In this document: positions 25,355 through 37,852 of the stretch, one piece after another
Numbering within the stretch: position 1 is the first letter of the stretch
Layout of the letters: every line of letters begins with the position of its first letter
Origin: Albula goreensis
Taxonomy: Eukaryota; Chordata; Actinopteri; Albuliformes; Albulidae
Assembly: GCA_022829145.1 (NCBI GenBank)
Contig: CM040742.1
Coordinates: forward strand, 14,426,131-14,490,130
Length of the DNA stretch: 64,000 bases
Direction of reading: 5' to 3'
Position numbers and translations under genes: made by a program
Notes under the pieces: generated by a model
Databases searched by the model: none
Seen by the model: the letters and a program-made list of their open reading frames with translations, nothing else
What the model was told of the DNA's origin: nothing

Positions 25355-26836
25355 ATGATTCATTTAACTGAATCTCATGAGCAAGTGATACTGTGCTAGC
25401 TATACTAGACTTTATGATCAGTGCATTCATTGACCATTCTTCAAAGAACAAAACCACCCAACAAGTATGTATCAGTATGAGAGATATCATTTCTGTAATA
25501 GATATTTATCTCAGACTTTGAAGTAAGATTCATTCATAACATAAACACAGCTCAATTTCTGTCAGGTTACCAATGCAAAATTCTTTTCCAAGACCAAAGT
25601 TTCTTTAAATGCCTGCTTCAAGAAGATATTTGGTCCTAGAATGTCCACAAAAAGGCCTTTCTTGCTGTAAATTTTGGGAAAATCAGACTATACAACATAT
25701 TATGGCCCTATGAGATTCCTACAAAGACTGTTCTTCTGAAAGTGCCATTGAGTCCAAATAGGACGCATATCTTGCAGTGAAAATGTTTTCTTTCTTTCAA
25801 TGCTTTCAGAGCTTGTTTAATATAGGAGTATTTTGGCAAAGCATGCAGCTACTCGTGTACACTTTACTGAATCGCTGTGTAATGTTTCCAATATCATCAA
25901 GTGGTCAGGATTCTTAGTTGTGATTCAACATGACAACTAAATTCTGGCTGGACTGACAGTGGGGGAAAGGCCTAATTTTGGCTGAGTGAGGTTGTCACTC
26001 CTCAGTCACATGCCATTAGATGTTTTAGATGACTTCAGAGATAACTGTTAATCATTCGTTTACAATTCTAACTCAGATCTGGGTCATGGCAACTTATGGT
26101 GCCAGAAACACTATGGGCTTGCTGAAGACACCAGTATTACGGATTTAATAGGACATTTTCATCATCCAATAGACAACTGATTCTTTTTACACCATGTAGA
26201 ATTCAAATTAATAATAGGGTCTCCACATACCAACAGCACCTAACATTTAAATATATGGCCATAATTACTGACATGAATAAACAAGTAATGCACATTTCTG
26301 TACGTTTGGCAGTGAGATGGCTGTTTGCTTTTTTAGATCAGAAACGTCAGGGGTTGTTGAGTTCAGCTTATGCGGCCTGGCTCAGCATCTGCCCGCCTCC
26401 TGTTTTTGTTTGGATTGCAGCAAGAGACAGCAAGGTGGCAGCAATTGGGAGAAGCCATACAGTTTATTTAGAGGGTTAAGTATATTCTCCTCATAGTTCA
26501 AGACACTGTGCTTTTTAAGACTCCAACTTCATCTGAACATAATGCAAAATGCAATCTCTCTCACCATTCCTGAAGCTGTCAAATATTTATGAGACAATAA
26601 TGTTGAATGGGTCCCTAACTCAGCTGCTTAGATTTAGTCTGCACTGAAAATCCAAAAGTGGAATCTGTTCATATATCATATTATTGACATCAGAACAAAG
26701 AGTGGGATTTGCTGAATTTGTTTATTGAGACACATTTTCTGGCACAAAATACGCTTTATAAACAAAGCATCAAAATGGCATTTTACAGCAATATTTCACT
26801 ACAGAAAAGTAGTGAAGACAATTCTCTGGAAGATTT
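25355..26836. other. intergenic spacer between tRNA cluster and ik, nothing recognised
   Basis: AT-rich unique-looking sequence. The first 100 bases resemble the flank after the 23306 tRNA-like copy. No gene-like frame was seen. Confidence 0.5.
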
Positions 26837-26842
26837 TTTATT
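26837..26842 (-). promoter_or_regulatory. candidate polyadenylation signal of ik
   Basis: AATAAA on the minus strand, about 65 bases after the ik stop codon. A second one lies at 26721-26726. Confidence 0.4.
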
Positions 26843-26907
26843 ATACAAAGCATATATGGGACTGAAATTAACATGTTCAACCTGGTAAGATGCATGAAAA
26901 AAAATCT

Positions 26908-29900
26908 TCAGTACTTTGGCCTCTTCACTTCAACCCTGAAATCAAAACCAAACAAAGTTATTCAAAACATCTTGAACAGAATGAATATCTTATTAAGAAA
27001 TCAACTGGAAGATTTCTTTCACATTAGTAATTTTGGCAACAATTATTTGTGAAAAATGCAGATCCCAGACTTTCTTAACACTTCTTATGTGTCTCATTCA
27101 AAGTATCACACAGCCTGTCAAAGGCCAGGGATGGAGTGAATGAGTAAAAACAGACAAGAATAACTGTTGTTACAAACCCATCTGCCTCCAGTTTCTTCCT
27201 CTTCTCAATGATCTGCAGAAAGACAAAGCTAAAAACATGAGAAATCTATACCTCACAGTTTACATTGTACTCTCCAGTTTGTGTGAACTGCAAAAATTGA
27301 TTAATTTTAACGTAGCCCTTTTGCAAGTACAAATACTTACCCTAACCCTAGACCCATGGCATCAGTAGTTGAATGAACATTTTACAGAAGAGTTGCTTTC
27401 GAAAACATGAAACACAAACTACCACCTTTTTTTGCAGTTGTCACTCACTAGGACAGGTGTGTTGGATGACAGGATATCCCCAATTACAACTAGTTTTTTT
27501 ATGTGATAGGGAAAGTTTTGCAGTAAAAAAATTAAGTAAAAATAAAGTGGAGATTGCATTAGTAATAATTCCAATAAATAAATTAGTTTAATTTGAAGAA
27601 TAAATAATTAAAATGGGGGCTTGAGGTTTCATTGTACCTAAAATGGGAGGACCTACCAGATACTCTTGGTGACTCACTGATTTGGACTAATAAAATCATT
27701 GGCTGAGGCAGGTTTGATTGATTCAGATAAGTCGATGGTCGACAGCTGAGTGTAGCTCCACCTCATTTCAAACCTCAGTCACTACTCCACACTCCCTCAA
27801 GCTCATGTTTTCATGGAAGGTACAGAAGCCGGACCACTGCACCCCATTGGTTCTGGCACTGGGGCCTTCAACCCTGCAACATGTACTCACAGCACTGATC
27901 TTTTTCCACTGCCTGTCTAGCTCTGCTTTCTCATTGGTCTCTTTGAAGCGGCGAGTCTTCCTCCCCTCGGACATTTTAATGCCATACTGGAAGGCGGCCC
28001 TGGAGAAGAAGAGGAAAAGAGTTAATAACAGCAGGTCTTTAGGCTGGTGGACTGTATGGGAATTAGTAGGCATGTGCAGCATTAGGGAGTCTGTGTGTGT
28101 GCAGAGACTGTTGATTTTCAACGTGCATGTGAGGTCTTATGGGTGTCTGCATGTGCATCAGGTTTGTTTTGGCACACGTTGTGTCCCAGGCTCCCATGGG
28201 GCCCCGTACTTGGGTAGCGCCTCCTTGTTGTTCATGTAGTCACTGTATTCCTCCTGTGTGTCAAAGTCCCAGCGGCCCAGAGGACCCTTCTTGTTACCCT
28301 GGAGACAGAGCAAACCAAGTTAATGTGGGTGGGGGCACGTGAACATGCACAGGACGATTATACGATGGTCATTCATTCCAATGACAAACCATGACATTGT
28401 CCTACTGTCCTTAATCAAGTATCGTTGTTTTTTGATCTTGTCATGCTGCTCCTTCACAAACTCATTACCACTGAAGCATCCTTAAGGGGGCGGAGGTACT
28501 GCTCTGGAACACACACCTGGTCCATTTTGCTGTAGTCCACTTCTTCATCACTGTCCACTGCCAGGTCATCCATCCTGGAAAAGGACAGATTGACTCAGGG
28601 GGTGGTTTGAGGAAGGAACAGGATATTCAATTTCAGAATAAGTCACAAAAGGGCAGGTTTTATTTTGTGCTTTTTCCAAATGCAGGCCATGATAATTCCT
28701 GTAATGGTGCTGTTTAGCAAAGCCACAGTGTATTTCAAAGCAAGTATTAAAACCAGGTCTTTAAGCCATTTTGGTTTATTGGTAACCATTCCTCAGAAGT
28801 GTGTGGTGTTAGCCCTGAAAACAGAGGCACCCTGGGTTAGATGAGCATGGAAATGTCTGAAAAGGTGAGAGGAAGTACTCACGTGGCAGGGTAACACTCT
28901 GCGTAGCTGTTGGACATGCCGAAAAAGTCTCCAAGCTGCTGCTTCTCCTCACGACATGCCCCTGCAGTGGTAAGAGGTTAAAGAAAGAACAAACACATGG
29001 AGGGATGGCGGCTTTGTCTGACACAAAGCTCTGTGAGCTCAGACAACACCACTTTCCAAATCCGTTTCCTGTTTCAAATCAGGAGGTAAGTTTGGCTGGA
29101 GAGGGCCTTCAAAGGATATGTGTCCTGTCCCTGCCACTGAGCAGCTGCTGCTCCAGAGAACTTCTCATTGATCAGCTTTATCTGGTCCTTCACTGACCCT
29201 GGACCTGTGGGGGAAACCAGGTAAACATTAGTGCCACTAACACATTGGATCTGAACAGCTGATCTGGGATCTGTCATAACACAGACAGACACCTTGAAGC
29301 TGCATGGAGTTGTAATATTACAGAAACACCATTAGGTCAGTTCCAATGAATCCAATAGGTACACTGAGAGTGCCTACCTTTCTCTATCTCCATAGCCTGC
29401 CAATATGTAGCAGGAAAAAAGCAAAAACAAGGTAATTATTTACTTGTTTTGATTAAAACAGTCACAGAACATCGGAGGACAAAAAATTTGTAGGGTTAAC
29501 CACCTCATCCTCAGCTCTGGGCTTCTCAAAGTAGCTGTGTCGTCGCTTCTCCTCCTCTCTGTCCCTCTCTTTCTCCCTCTCTCTCTCTCTTTCCCGCTCC
29601 CTCTCCTTCTCACGGTATCGCTCCTTCTCTTTCTCACGAACAGGCTTCGAGGCGGCAGGGATGTAGTCACCGATGTCATCGAAGATGCTGCACAGACGGA
29701 AAGATTGCATTTCTGTATTCTTCACACTGAGTATATCTTAGCTGTGGAGCCACTAAAGAAAAGCTGCAAAGGAGAGGGAAAATGCATGTGTGCACAAAGA
29801 AGGGAAAAATATGACAGCGCAGAGCAGCTGAAGGAGAGGCTGACCTCATATCAGCTTCTGGTGCCTTCCTTTCATCCAGCTTGCCTAAAAATAAAAGGAG

Positions 29901-32900
29901 AAATTAGCCATGAGGCTCACAGACACATTAAAGAGAACCCTGGATTCAATCAAGATCTGACTATAACTTTGACAGTATTAATTACAGACTAATATTTCGA
30001 CTTGATTACAAAAAAAGTTGATTCCAAATGCTACCAATATGTGTTTGGTGCATTTTTAAATAATGTCTTTACCTCTGCATTGAAGGGTTTGAATGATAAT
30101 TTTTCCTTTTTTAATTTTTAGAGAATGAATCTGACTGACCCTGCACACCTTTCTCCTTCTTCTTCATCTTCTTGTTGCGTGTCCCCTGGCGCAGGTATGA
30201 CAGGATCTGGGTCAGCTTGCTGATGACGATGTCATTGGTAGTGAGAGTGGTCTGGGCCTAGAGGATAGGTATGATGCATCAACCTCCCATTAAATGCCTC
30301 GCTCTGTAGCCATACATCACAACCTGCCTTTACTACACAACTTATCCATATCTTTTGTAGCTTAAGACCACACGTTAATGTCTGGACATGTTGCTTGAGG
30401 TTACACATTAATGTCTCATTCTGTGGTCATGAACCAATAATACTAAAATATCTGTTGGGTTGTAACTTGCTCAAGTTGAAGTGCAGATACAAATCCCAAC
30501 CAGAGTCATGGAGTTAAAACCTGTAAAAATTGTACCCTTCTCAGTTACTTTGAATGAAACTGTATGCTCCTGGGTGCAAGCTAACACTCAGAGCTGAGTT
30601 TATCAGGCAAATGATTCAATATGACTACCGGAGCACAATCATTGCTATGACACATGAGACACAATATTGGTTATGATATGGGCGGCGTTATCACTATCAC
30701 TCCCCAGTAACAGTGACCATTGGTTTTGGTAAGGGGGTGGACATGGTCCTTGTTTGGGACTTGATTAATGGCTATGGTGCAGTTTGGGGTATGGCTGGCA
30801 GGGTCTCTCTCACCTCCATGGTGGGGCAGTCAGCCTTGCTGCGGATGAGTGTGGTGGGGATGTCGGTGTCAGCGTACTCGTCCTCCAGGTCCACCACGTA
30901 AGCCATGCGACCTGGCAGGAAGAGCTCATTGCGCTCCGTTTGGCGGCTCTTGAACAGGATGCGGTAAATGTTCCTGCCTGGGTGGCAGAGTAAGACACTC
31001 TCAGGGAGGCTGGGTTTTCACACACAAAGTTTATTCACTCTTAGCAAGGTCAAACAATTATGACAAAGGCCTGCCATGCACACTCCAAAACATACCAATC
31101 TACAGACCACTAACATGGCTATCACTTGACAAAATATGAACATACTCTCCAGTTTACTTCAGAAGAAATTCACTTTTCCTTCCTAGATCAATGGTGCAAA
31201 GGGAATGTACATACCTGAGTTTCAGACCTTAAATGTTCTGCTCGTCTGCCTCTACTTGTCATGTCTAATTCCAAAATCACTGCGCCATCTAGCCGCTACT
31301 CGCTAATCCAAATTCACATTTACCCATGAACTTGAAAGCCACCAATTTTGCTTTCTTCCATCAGTTATATGTGCACCAAATCAGTACCATCAATTTCAAG
31401 CACACTTGACAGGAGAGAAAAGGGGAATAGTGACCTAGACGGGTCTTGAACTCAATCTTCTGCTCTGGGTCTTCATCTTTCCTGCAAGAAAATTAAAGCT
31501 TGTCTTTGTGCACATGAGTGGGCTGACCTAACGCACACAAGCTTTGTCATTAATATGGAGTACAGAACACAGAGTATATAAACAGACAAACATACTCTAA
31601 GGGTCTAAGGGGGCAATAGAAGGGGTTGGTGGAAGTGACACAAAGGAGTAATAGAAGAGCAAGAGTAGAATGTAGAGGTGCCGTTTGACAGTAGCAGGGT
31701 TTGCCAGAGAGTCTGTGGGGAATTACTGCTGAATTTACCATCAGGAGGAGACTGGTGTTACAGGTGACTAACAATTACTGTTAGCAGAGTCTTTCAGGAG
31801 AGTAATTTTACTTTAGGAGGAGGAAATAATTGCTTAGCTGGCTTACTTGACCTCCTTTTGTACTTTCTCCATCATGTCTTCCTCTTCTTTCTCTTTGCTA
31901 GTGATTTCAGCCCTCACCTGAAATCAGAGAGCAAATGAAAATGGTTTGAATGTTCATTAAATTTCCAACTGGTTAAACCCTCAGTTTAGAGTCAAGGTAT
32001 ACAACTGTGCTCTGGGGTCTGTATACTTCAAAATATGTGTCCTTTTTCATTACGTGTTTCCCTTTTTTGTACCTCAGCTCTACATTGCTTGGTCTCTTTG
32101 CTCCAGTTCTTTTAAGGTTGAGGTGCAAACCGAGTGCTAGCTTCCTGGGTCTCCATTTTCCAGACCGGGAACAGGGTGACCTACTTGGTATTTTTACTTG
32201 TCCCAGACAAAGACACTTTGCGCCCAGAGCTAATCTGAAATGCCTTGGGGACTGACTTTAGCCCAGGAGCAAACAGAGGACAGCTAGGCTGTCACTCAGC
32301 AGAGCTGGATAATGGGGACACCCTTGACTAACCTTCTGCAGAAGTGCAAAATCCAGACCTTTCACCAGGTGAGTGTGCTCCATGTCACCACCCAAGAACT
32401 TGGACTCCTGGATCAGCTGACGCCTCTTCTCTGCAGCTGATTTGTCCCTGTGGAGCCATACAGACAACAACCAATCAGCATTAGCCATGGGGACGGTAAT
32501 CTGTCCCACTTTATGTACAGTGCATTACAATGTTCCAACACCACAGGTATAATTAATAGCATATGAGTGCATATCAATGGTGCAGATTTACTATGAAATG
32601 GGACCTGGAAATAAGGACTTAATGTGCATCCCTCTGCAGGGATAAGTCACACCCAGTTCTGGGTCCAGTGACACACCATCATACAGACTCTGATCTAAAA
32701 ACACTGAGATTGAGGTAATTCATGGGATATGACATCAGTGGCTCTGTCGGCACTCACGCCTCAGCCGTGGGCCCCACTGCTCTGTAGTTGGCAGTGGTGC
32801 TAATGAGTTCGGTCTCCTCATAGTCTTTGTTGATGCCATCACGTCGCTCCCGGGCGCGGTCACGGTACTTTTCCGCCAGCTCCCGCTCTCGCTCCAGTTC

Positions 32901-34713
32901 CTGCTGGCGCAGCTTGGCGTAGTAGCTGGGTGGGTGGGGATAGGTCAGGGGTCAGAGGTCATGCCACAGCAGGACCAAGCATTTCAGACAAACACAAGAC
33001 TGGCACATATGTGCTGCTGTCACACATTCAACACAAGTCCTTTGTATGGAGTCTATGTTTTTAATACCATTTACAAGATTTTTATCGATGCTTCTCTGAC
33101 CTATTCTAAATTTACTTATGTAAATTATTTCTAAAAGCATTGCATAGTTAGGCACATATGAATGAGATCTTCGCAAAGAAAATGTCTGAAAAAAGAACTG
33201 ACTAGAATTAGAAAAAGAGAGAGCAACCGGTGTTCATCTATTCATACACCTGTAGCTATACAGCTGTATGGTCACAGTTTGGGAGTAATCACCTTTTCTT
33301 CTTCCGTCTGCGAGCTGCAGGGTCTTCATCCTCATTGTATTCCCTTGGCATTCTGGGGAAAGGAGGGGGTTTAATGTCAGGAAGGGTGGTAAAAGCTAAG
33401 TGAATGGCACTTGAACTTTTGAGAGGTGTAAACCCTGCAAGAATTGGTTAGAAATGACAAACAAGTAAGTTTGATCTTTATGAAGAAATATTTGGGGCTG
33501 GGAAATTCTCTTGGGGAAATTTTTTTTCATTATACCTAGTTGTAAAATGTACTAACTATGGACCACTGGATGGCGTGACCAACGACTACTGTGCAGTGCC
33601 AGTTTGAATATTGTGTATTTTTCAAAAACAGAACATGCTAGGCACAACTGGCTGACACCTCAAATGAGAAGGGAAGATATTGCTTGGCGGGACAGTCCCT
33701 ATCTCACTACGCAAGACTGACCCTTGTAGTCAGTCTGCAACAGCTGTGTATGTCGTGCGCTTCTGTGGTGAAGTTACAGTGAGGTTTGGCTGATGGCAGT
33801 GCTGAGTGAACAAAGGGCTGCATGCATTTCAGAGGACATGCATTCAAGTCTGTGCTCTCCTGAACCGATGGATGATGTTGCCACAGAGCTGTCTCCCTGT
33901 CAACATATGAATGGGAAATTCAAAAGTGGGAGGAAAAGGAAAAACTAATATTTTCTAAAGAAAACAATGTTTTTATTAAATATTTATTATAAAAATAGCT
34001 AAATGTTACTCTAACGTGCTCCTTCTTTCTGTCTTGGTAACAACACAGAGGAAGAGTAACTCACTCATGATGTCTGGACTTGGAAGGCGGTGCTGAAGAG
34101 GGTGTGGCCCGAGGGGTCATCAAGAGCTTTCGGAAGTCCTCATTGGTCAGCTTGGATCTTGGATGGCGGGACAAGGAGGGGGGAAGAAAGACCAGCACAT
34201 AATCAATTATATGAAAAATATGCATTAAAAGAATTTTCAGGTATTCTAATAGAAATTGGTCCTTGATAAACTGCAAAAACCTACTACTCGTTATTTTACT
34301 TTGCACTGACAGACTTTACATCATTGAAAATAATATGCAGGGTCAACGGAAATAATTTTATGCGATACTCAATGCCCGGCGAAGTCCACTGCGTTAATTG
34401 CATCTAACACGTAACTGTACAGGCAAAAGAAACAAACGCCAAAGAAAGGGAACATACTGTCGTAAGTAATAGTTACTGTTATATTCAATAACTTGTATTT
34501 ATGTAGCTACAGTGCATTTCGATGGAGAGAGAATTTCTGGTCTTACTGCACTTTCCATAAACATAGAATAGTTTCTAAGATAGCAAGATTGTTTCAAACT
34601 CACTGAAGAGCCAAGCGATGTTCCTCCACGTCATGGTTATCGGGCGCCAGGGGATTCGAATACACGTCGGCTGGAGAGACGGTGCGGACAGCGTTATTAC
34701 CTGCAGACGCCAT
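26908..34713 (-). CDS. ik: protein Red / IK splicing factor, complete CDS, 19 coding exons
   Basis: Exons in order: 34604-34713, 34065-34157, 33293-33352, 32758-32925, 32333-32447, 31847-31917, 31435-31481, 30814-30977, 30149-30257, 29845-29884, 29504-29687, 29378-29396 (a 19-bp microexon), 29120-29204, 28883-28969, 28517-28574, 28210-28298, 27891-27999, 27178-27212, 26908-26935. Total 1671 bp, 556 residues; the human protein is 557. The ATG sits in a strong context (CACCATGG). The RED_N region contains SKLTNEDFRKLLMTPRA and ESKFLGGDMEHTHLVKGLDF. Next come a charged Arg/Glu/Asp tract (exon 29504-29687) that names the family, then GDFFGMSNSYAECYPAT, and the end KRPKY. Family role: nuclear component of the spliceosomal B complex, partner of SMU1, needed for activation and splicing of short introns. 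The intron 28970-29119 looks U12-type (AT-AC); only that reading keeps the frame. Donors after 31435 (GTCACT) and 29845 (GTCAGC) are weak. Confidence 0.95.
28970..29119 (-). other. probable U12-type AT-AC intron of ik
   Basis: Read on the minus strand, the intron opens with ATATCCTTT (29119-29111), the full minor-spliceosome donor. It holds TTCTTTAAC (28985-28977), 8 of 9 to the TTCCTTAAC branch consensus, and ends in AC (28971-28970). No GT-AG pair here joins the frame from ...QWQGQD to ...EEKQQLGDFFGM, whereas AT-AC does. Confidence 0.75.
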
Positions 34714-34800
34714 GGTGCAGCTGTGACCGCTCAAGCGCTCTCTTCGAAGCTCTCTGTGCGCTCCGTTAGAGAGCGCTGAGCAAGGTAACGTTACTGCATT
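34714..34800 (-). promoter_or_regulatory. ik 5' leader/promoter region with a 10-bp inverted repeat
   Basis: A GC-richer stretch just upstream of the ik ATG. AGCGCTCTCT (34734-34743) and its complement AGAGAGCGCT (34768-34777) could form a stem with a 24-base loop in the 5' UTR or be paired factor sites. The transcription start is not known. Confidence 0.35.
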
Positions 34801-36780
34801 CCCAACAGAATAAACTTACATAATACCTCATGTTGAATATTTAATGATCTGACACAGTTTGGTAGCTGGAAATGCATCACCGAGGTTTTCAGGTAGCCGT
34901 TCAATTACCTTCACGAATTCTGCGACATTTACTCAATATATGGAAAGAAGTACACGCTGAACAATTAATATTTCAAATGTATTTTTTTGACGAACAGCAT
35001 CTGAATTACTTTACTTTACCTAAGCCAGCCGTGTACAGTAGTTAACCTAGAAAGCTGGCTTGTTAACGTGACGATGAAGTAGTAGCTTGTGAAAATATAA
35101 ACAGCAGATGTGAACTATAAGTTAGTTTGAGGTCGACACCTAAAATTATGACAAAAATTTCTGCGGCTTCTTTAACTGATGCAGTACCAGGTGGCGACTG
35201 TAAATCAGTAATAGAAAAAAAACGTACTCTGGCAATCAGGCATTTTTAAAACTGACGGTTTTATACTTAAACTACAGCTAGAAAACAAATGACACCGCAA
35301 TTTAACCTGGCTAGCGTAGGCTATTTGTAACGGAGTGTGAAGAAAGGTAAGGACGCTCCACAAACTTAAGGGGAGGAACATTTTGAAATAAGAGAGGATA
35401 AATGAGCACCTACGATTCTATTTTTCTGCACACTCTTATTTTAGATTAATTTTACAAGCCAAAATAAATTGCAGTGTCATTAACAGTACTGTTCATATTA
35501 CTTCCATAGTGACGTTCTCCCAAAATCAAAGGATTCTGAATCAAAACGGACCGAAATTTCTTGTGTAGTTTCAGGTCAGTAAAGCTTCTTACGAATTTTT
35601 GCCACTGCAGGTGAGCCATAAATATGTCTCCCCTGACGATTATACAATGAAAACCTTACCTGCAAACCCAAGGACTCTAGCTTTACAAACTGAGTGGAAC
35701 TACTTTTGAAAAGGTTTCAAGTTAGCTAGCTACTTTTATGTATTAGTCAATATCATGTATGTTTTGTAATTGGCCATGGTACAACCCACTGTAGTCAAAA
35801 TTCAAGCTTTCTAGGGACTAACTGATCAACAATAAAATCAAAACTCATGGAGAGGCAATATTAATCTTTTTTAATTCCAAAACACTGCCTTGAACTAAGA
35901 TTGCATCACATTTCATAATCCTTCCACAGGGTGGCAGCAGGTAAATATTTTCAGCAGTTACCCTCCACTACTACATGCCTCTCTCTCACAAAAAAAAAGT
36001 CAATTTATTCCAAGGCCTATAGCTCATCACTTCTGTTGTAAAAGCAAAAGGCTGAAAAGAGCATCACCCATTTTGATGGAAAACATAGTATTCTGGACTT
36101 AGAGCCTTAAGGTAAATACTTAAGTTTTGTGGAGTGGAGTTCCTCAGCTTGGACACCTGAGGTGATGCTTTTGACCTCCATCAGCCCATAACACCATTTC
36201 GCTGAAGGAAGACGGGTATCGAGGAAGCAATAATGAAAAATAATGAAAAAAAGTGCTTCACAGGGGAAACTTACCTCAAACACCCACCACCTGCAGCAGT
36301 CACCTTGTTGATGCATGGCAGCCATTTTGTGCCAGAACTATCAGCAGGAGGTGGAATCACTGAGCCGGTAGTGCCAAGCAGGAAGTTTTGTCTGGACACT
36401 AATGAAGCTGCTATTCTGTGTGATAAGTACTAAGAGACCTTCAATGACCATTCTGAGGCCAGGACCTCAATGTAACAACACATCTATAAAATAGTGTCTT
36501 CTATTCTTTTCAATTCACCTTGGAGGTGAAATCATATTTGGTCCAGAGGGTCTACTGCCCCCCACCAATATCACTTCAAGCATTAACTCCTTTTTCTAAG
36601 TCTCTCATTCAAGTACAAACCATGCCTGCTCAACATCAGACTGGCTAAACTTTGCAACAAAACAATGGTTGTAGTGAAACATGCATATAATGAACTGAAA
36701 ATTTGCTCAAACTTTTCCAAACATATGATACCCCAAGGTTCAAAACAGTAGTCTTAGAAGATGTGTGAAGAAAAAAAACG
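34801..36780. other. intergenic region between ik and the tcof1 3' end, no gene seen
   Basis: AT-rich sequence with short frames only. None resembles a known protein or RNA gene by eye. Confidence 0.45.
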
Positions 36781-36786
36781 TTTATT
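36781..36786 (-). promoter_or_regulatory. candidate polyadenylation signal of tcof1
   Basis: AATAAA on the minus strand, about 1.07 kb after the tcof1 stop. ATTAAA variants lie closer, near 37692 and 37156, so the true 3' end is open. Confidence 0.3.
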
Positions 36787-37852
36787 AAAGGTTTCAAGCA
36801 GAAGAGAAAGTAAAAGAAACAAAAATTTCACATTTGACTCCAGAGGATTGAAAGATTGGTGTGTAAACATAAAAATTCCCTGACAACTATCACAGTGAGA
36901 TTACCTACTGTAAATCTGACCTCCTCAGCCCAAACTCAGATGTTTTCAGCTCAGGTACATTCTTAAGACAAACACTTAAAATCTTTTGGCTCAACAATGA
37001 GACTTGCAATGCAAAATGAATATAATGCCAAGGACTGAGGAGGTTGTGTGATACTAGTGTTCCCTGTTTTTACAAGAAGATAAAAATAAAACATTTTCCA
37101 CACTGACCATAGCACCCACCAGGTGTTATGAATCATCTCTCATCTTGAAATACATTTTAATTTCATATTTTTAGCTTTCGATGTGTAATGAAACTCCAAA
37201 TCCCCCATTAATATCTGTAGAACTAAAATGCAAAACAGCAAGTGGCTGCAACTTACTCCCCTATGGAACATGACATTAATGGTTAAAAAAAGTTAAGAGA
37301 ACTGACAAGCAAACCGGGAAGAGAATTTTCCCTGTGACATACTCACTAATGTAATCATTAGTTATGATTATTAAAGCAAACAAACAAAAAACAAACAAAT
37401 AAAAGAACACTAAACTTGTCCCCCTGTCCTGGATGTTATCCAGGCAACACTGTGGATGTAATGGCTCACTCTGCTTCATTAGCAGCTCCATGGTGACTGG
37501 GAAGGATCTGTCGCCCCCTTGTGACAAACATAAAAACATCACTAGAAGGTCATATATTTACAGTATTTCAGTACTGTCTATGAAACTACACCTGGTAAAA
37601 CACTTATTTACCTGTATGGTACAGCTGATAATTTTTACTGTTCCATTTGAATTTTCGGTTCACCTGCTCCATTTGTCAGGAGCACAGTACATTTAATTAG
37701 GTCTGACTGAGATGTTAATTGAATACGAATCTGGAGCCTTGTAATGTGCGGCTAAGGAAAGTCATTTTTATGGTTTCACTATAATGACATTCCATATGAA
37801 CAGCAACATTTGTATTAAAAAGAGAAACAATCCCTACCAAAGCATCACAGAA

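Noticed and set aside
28964..29130. Conventional GT-AG splicing for the ik intron here (acceptor CTGCAG, donor CAGTGG)
   Set aside because: No such pair preserves the reading frame or the family sequence; the AT-AC pair does.
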